Source: Lutibacter citreus (GTDB taxonomy: Bacteria; Bacteroidota; Bacteroidia; Flavobacteriales; Flavobacteriaceae). Taken from it: DNA of 64,000 nucleotides. Location: positions 372,001 to 436,000 of the forward strand of contig NZ_QEIH01000002.1 of NCBI RefSeq assembly GCF_003260195.1, given 5' to 3'. Shown piece after piece: positions 61,176 to 64,000 of the stretch; position 1 is the first letter of the stretch; each line of letters opens with the position of its first letter. Under the pieces are notes generated by a model. That model had not been told where the DNA came from, did no database searches, and saw nothing but the letters and a program-made list of their open reading frames with translations. A program made the position numbers and the translations under genes.

Positions 61176-62117
61176 TTAGGAAACTTTCATTTTATAATTT
61201 TTCCCTTGCCAAATGTTCTTTTCAATTAAATTTTTATCAATTTTGGCTACAATTTCAAAGTTTTTAAGTCCTCCCCATTTTGGAGCAATTAACAAGTCTT
61301 TTGGAGCTTCGCTAATAAAACGTTCAATTATAATATCTGGTCGGAGGTGAGTAATAAATTCAGAAACAAAATTTATATAATCTTCCGATGTAAATAAATT
61401 AAATTTTTCAGGATTTCTATTGTATTGAACTCCCATTATAGAGCCTTTTACAATTTGTAAATGATGTAGTTTTAAGGTTGAAATAGGTAATTTTGAAAGT
61501 TCGAAAGCGTGATTTAATAATTGTTTTATACTTTCTCCTGGTAAGCCTAAAATAATATGAGCTCCTAAATGGAAACCTTTATTTCTACATAATTCATACG
61601 TTGCTTTTGTTTCTTCAAAAGTATGACAACGGTTTACATCTAACAACGTTTTTTCGTTGGTACTTTCTACACCAAATTCTAAAGAAATAAAGTGTTTTTT
61701 AGATAATTCATCTAAGTAATTAATTATTTCTTCTGAAATACAATCTGGACGAGTTCCGATAACCAATCCAACAACCCCATTAACACTTAAAGCTTCTACA
61801 TACATTTCTTTAAGCGAATTAAAATCTGAATAAGTATTTGTATAGGCTTGAAAATAAGCTAAAAATTTATTGTTTTTTCCTTTTCTAGAGAAGAACTCAA
61901 CACCCTCTTCTAGTTGCTGTTTAATACTTTTGGTAGGTTCGCAATAATCTGGATTAAAAGTGTCGTTATTACAATATGTACAACCTCCAAATCCTTTTGA
62001 ACCATCTCTATTTGGACAGGTAAAACCAATATCTAAAGAAATTTTTTGTACTCGTTCACCAAAATTTAATTTAATAAATGAACTATAATCAATGTATCGT
62101 TTTCCTGTTATTTTCAT
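61176..62117 (-). CDS. YhcC-type radical SAM protein (TIGR01212-like)
   Basis: 313 residues. The cluster cysteines are Cys34, Cys46 and Cys49 (FTCPNRDGSKGFGGCTYCNNDTF), the CX11CX2C form typical of the YhcC/Elp3-like TIGR01212 family. GVVGLVIGTRPDCI and FISLEFGVESTNEKTL follow. The family is universal in many bacteria but of unknown exact reaction, probably linked to tRNA modification or nitrogen stress. It lies 12 bases after the ATP-grasp gene in the same direction. Confidence 0.92.
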   Translation of the reverse strand: MKITGKRYIDYSSFIKLNFGERVQKISLDIGFTCPNRDGSKGFGGCTYCNNDTFNPDYCEPTKSIKQQLEEGVEFFSRKGKNNKFLAYFQAYTNTYSDFNSLKEMYVEALSVNGVVGLVIGTRPDCISEEIINYLDELSKKHFISLEFGVESTNEKTLLDVNRCHTFEETKATYELCRNKGFHLGAHIILGLPGESIKQLLNHAFELSKLPISTLKLHHLQIVKGSIMGVQYNRNPEKFNLFTSEDYINFVSEFITHLRPDIIIERFISEAPKDLLIAPKWGGLKNFEIVAKIDKNLIEKNIWQGKNYKMKVS

Positions 62118-62129
62118 TTCGCTGCAAAA

Positions 62130-63317
62130 TTACCAAACATTATTCGATTTAGGCGTAATATACTTTGTAAGATTTGAACTTAAAATTGTAGTTAATTCTA
62201 TTTCATTTCCTTTAGTTGTTTCTGTAAATAAAAATCCGAAAACTGGAAACTTGTTAAAATCAATTATTCGTAAAATTAATGGTTTTTCGAAATCTTTTTG
62301 AAGTTGCTCATAATTGAATGATTCAATATTAGAAGCTTCAATTCCCGAATTATTATCTAATAATACTAAACTATATATTTTATTTTCTTTGGTTTTTAAA
62401 ATCTCATTCCAATTAGGTTTCTTTTGTTCTAAAAAATATTTATAGGAATTAATACCATAAGCATACCAAGAAATATCTCCAGTTGTACACCAACCTCCAA
62501 AACGCATTGGATTTACTTCAATAGGAATTATAGTTCCATTTTTATCAATTCTAACTTCAATATGAATAGGGAAATTTTTTAAATCTGTCTTAAGTCCAAT
62601 AGTATTAACTAATGGTTGAATTATGGGAAGATTTGTTTCAATAATTTCTTTTGAAGTACTATAAATTCTGTCACTTACATCTTTTCCAGAAGAAAAAATA
62701 TGGTGCATAATATTTAAAATAACAGCTTCGCCATTTGTGTTAAAATAACAATCTATAGCAAATTCTTCACCTTCAATACATTCTTCAATTATAAAATTAT
62801 TGGTATTTAAAACTTCATTAGGATAAAAACCTTTAATGTGATTTATTTCTTTATGAATTTTTTCTAAAATTTCAGTCCATTCACTTGGTTCATCAACTTT
62901 ATGAACACCTAAACTAAAAAAACCAATAGATGGTTTTATAATAAAAGGAAACTTTAAATTATTGATGTTAATAGTATTTAAATCTTCATACTTAACTCCT
63001 TTAAAAAAGTAATTTGGGTACACATCTTTTAATAATTCTCTAAATTTAATCTTATTCTTAAACACCTCTATTTTAGAGGGTAGATTAGTAAAATTTAAAT
63101 TATTTTCAACCCAGCTAATTACATTTTCAGAATTAGAATAAATTAATTGATTAGGGTTTTCTTTAAATTTTTGAACTGCTTCAGTTTCTGAAACCCAATT
63201 TAATGAGTTGTTGGTTATAAGTTCTTTTGATGCTTTGGTTGCAACTACGGGAAAATTATTGTTTTTAATAGTTTCAATTAAAAAATCTGAAACATAAGGA
63301 TGGTCAATTAAAATCAT
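62130..63317 (-). CDS. ATP-grasp domain protein of unknown substrate
   Basis: 395 residues. ATP-grasp features: FPFIIKPSIGFFSLGVHKV (Lys and glycine-containing loop), NNFIIEECIEGEEFAIDCYF (Glu-rich hinge), and IHIEVRIDKNGTIIPIEVNPMRFGGWC with the metal-binding E-x-N. The N-terminal part MILIDHPYVSDFLIETIK is a preATP-grasp-like domain. It probably ligates a carboxylate to an amine or thiol. Co-oriented with the YhcC-type gene but functionally unlinked on current evidence. Confidence 0.88.
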   Translation of the reverse strand: MILIDHPYVSDFLIETIKNNNFPVVATKASKELITNNSLNWVSETEAVQKFKENPNQLIYSNSENVISWVENNLNFTNLPSKIEVFKNKIKFRELLKDVYPNYFFKGVKYEDLNTININNLKFPFIIKPSIGFFSLGVHKVDEPSEWTEILEKIHKEINHIKGFYPNEVLNTNNFIIEECIEGEEFAIDCYFNTNGEAVILNIMHHIFSSGKDVSDRIYSTSKEIIETNLPIIQPLVNTIGLKTDLKNFPIHIEVRIDKNGTIIPIEVNPMRFGGWCTTGDISWYAYGINSYKYFLEQKKPNWNEILKTKENKIYSLVLLDNNSGIEASNIESFNYEQLQKDFEKPLILRIIDFNKFPVFGFLFTETTKGNEIELTTILSSNLTKYITPKSNNVW

Positions 63318-63388
63318 ACTAAATATAAATTATAGTGTAAATTTAAGATTTATATTATTTTATTATGTGCAATTAAGAACAAAGTATT

Positions 63389-63396
63389 TATTTTTG
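63389..63396 (+). promoter_or_regulatory. -7 box of the GreA/GreB-C gene (short leader)
   Basis: TATTTTTG, perfect TAnnTTTG, only seven bases before the ATG at 63404, so the mRNA would have almost no leader. Confidence 0.4.
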
Positions 63397-63403
63397 AAAT
63401 TCA

Positions 63404-63859
63404 ATGAAAAACACTAAAGGAATAAAGGAAAAATTATTAAAAGAGTGCTTTCTATTTGTTGAAAAACGAATGGAAACTATTGAAAAAATAATTACTTCAA
63501 ACAAAAACGACTTACTTTCTGAAACTAAAAGCTCTGCAGGTGATAAACACGAAACGGGTAGAGCAATGATTCAGTTAGAAATGGAAAAAGCAGGACAACA
63601 ACTTTCAGAAGTTAATTTAATGCAAGAGATTTTACATAAAATTGATATTAAAAAAACTAGTGAATTTGGTTGTTTAGGAAGTTTAATAAAAACTACCAAT
63701 GGAACCTATTTTTTAGCTGTTAGTGTTGGGCAACTTAAAGTAGAAAATGAAAATTATTTTGCAGTTTCAACACAATCTCCCATAGGTAAACAGCTACTTG
63801 GTAAAAAAGTAGGCGAAACAATTCCGTTTAATAAAGTAAAAATTTTAGAAATACATTAA
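63404..63859 (+). CDS. GreA/GreB C-terminal domain-like protein
   Basis: 151 residues. The N-terminal half is helical (KECFLFVEKRMETIEKIITSNKN then SSAGDKHETGRAM). The C-terminal part has the GreA/GreB C-terminal signature SPIGKQLLGKKVGETIPF. It lacks the long coiled coil with the acidic tip of true Gre factors, so it probably binds RNA polymerase or acts differently. Bacteroidota homologues are often mislabelled as 3-oxoacyl-ACP synthase. A single gene followed by palindromic repeat copy D. Confidence 0.82.
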   Translation: MKNTKGIKEKLLKECFLFVEKRMETIEKIITSNKNDLLSETKSSAGDKHETGRAMIQLEMEKAGQQLSEVNLMQEILHKIDIKKTSEFGCLGSLIKTTNGTYFLAVSVGQLKVENENYFAVSTQSPIGKQLLGKKVGETIPFNKVKILEIH

Positions 63860-63863
63860 TTTT

Positions 63864-63943
63864 CGTCATTCTAAATTTATTTCAGAATCTCATCCTATTG
63901 ATTTCCAATTTTCATGAGAGCCTGAAATAAATTTAGAATGACG
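63864..63943. repeat. Palindromic intergenic repeat, copy D (best-preserved)
   Basis: 80 bp with 30-base arms that differ at two positions. The left arm starts CGTCATTCTAAATTTATTTC; the right arm ends GAAATAAATTTAGAATGACG. The loop is about 20 bases. Located five bases after the stop codon of the GreA/GreB-C gene. Confidence 0.85.
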
Positions 63944-64000
63944 ATTTTCATTTCTTTTAGTGGTGATAAATTTTATTGAAGAACTAGTTCGTTTTTATCG
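63944..64000. other. Window end, no gene identified
   Basis: 57 bases after repeat copy D show no start, stop or motif that supports a gene. Confidence 0.5.

Noticed and set aside
63404-63859. 3-oxoacyl-ACP synthase for the protein at 63404
   Set aside because: There is no ketosynthase motif; the C-terminal stretch matches the GreA/GreB C-terminal domain instead.
1-64000. CRISPR arrays, tRNA or rRNA genes, insertion sequences, prophage genes
   Set aside because: No regularly spaced repeats, no cloverleaf, no transposase or integrase motif and no rRNA-like conserved stretch was seen on either strand.

Overview
The window reads as a chromosomal piece of a low-GC marine-type Bacteroidota, most likely a member of the Flavobacteriaceae. 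The signs are very AT-rich DNA, -7 promoter boxes of the Bacteroidota form TAnnTTTG, lipoproteins followed by acidic linkers, GH16 polysaccharidase lipoproteins, and flavobacterial versions of recA, pheS, gpsA, dut and dinB. No rRNA, tRNA, CRISPR array, insertion sequence or phage gene was seen.

Region 1 (1-11050) starts with the 3' part of an RND-type outer-membrane efflux channel. It continues with a redox/detoxification island on the + strand: a TetR regulator, three DoxX-like membrane proteins, two AhpD-like proteins, a lipoprotein, two haloacid-dehalogenase-type HAD proteins (one exported), an EthD protein, a FrnE/DsbA oxidoreductase, a peroxiredoxin, a beta-hydroxyacid dehydrogenase and an SDR. 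A 16-bp palindrome (CTAAGC-N4-GCTTAG) occurs in front of the regulator, the first DoxX gene and the second AhpD gene, which suggests an autoregulated TetR regulon.

Region 2 (11100-15700) holds a secreted glycoside hydrolase, a GH16 lipoprotein, a decayed ACT-domain gene, a cupin and an exported DinB-fold protein. Region 3 (15763-26300) is mostly housekeeping: recA; a RimB-like/RimK/aspartoacylase-like cassette with a lone ABC ATPase; a leftward operon of flippase, small unknown protein, dut and histidine kinase; then gpsA, a cold-shock protein and hemG.

Region 4 (26300-38100) is a signalling block of three large PAS histidine kinases and two single-domain receivers. No DNA-binding output domain is seen among them. 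A beta-propeller protein and a lactonase-like protein lie inside the block.

Region 5 (38100-49400) has pheS, then two NADP-type glutamate dehydrogenase genes flanking a large protein with two receiver-like domains and a pyruvate-phosphate-dikinase-type ATP-binding domain. After these come LysE, M18 aminopeptidase and DNA polymerase IV genes.

Region 6 (49385-64000) carries a second GH16 lipoprotein, an AraC regulator with a small catabolic operon, a radical SAM gene bracketed by palindromic repeats, a divergent GH29 enzyme, a second TetR-controlled module (SDR and metallo-beta-lactamase-fold hydrolase), a TSUP transporter, a YhcC-type radical SAM protein, an ATP-grasp protein and a GreA/GreB C-terminal-domain protein. 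At least four related palindromic intergenic repeats lie here.

The most unusual items are the gdhA / receiver-dikinase / gdhA block, the TetR-DoxX-AhpD regulon with its repeated operator and chimeric AhpD pair, the output-less phosphorelay block, the GH29 protein that has lost its HHDGF-type motif, and the dispersed palindromes.
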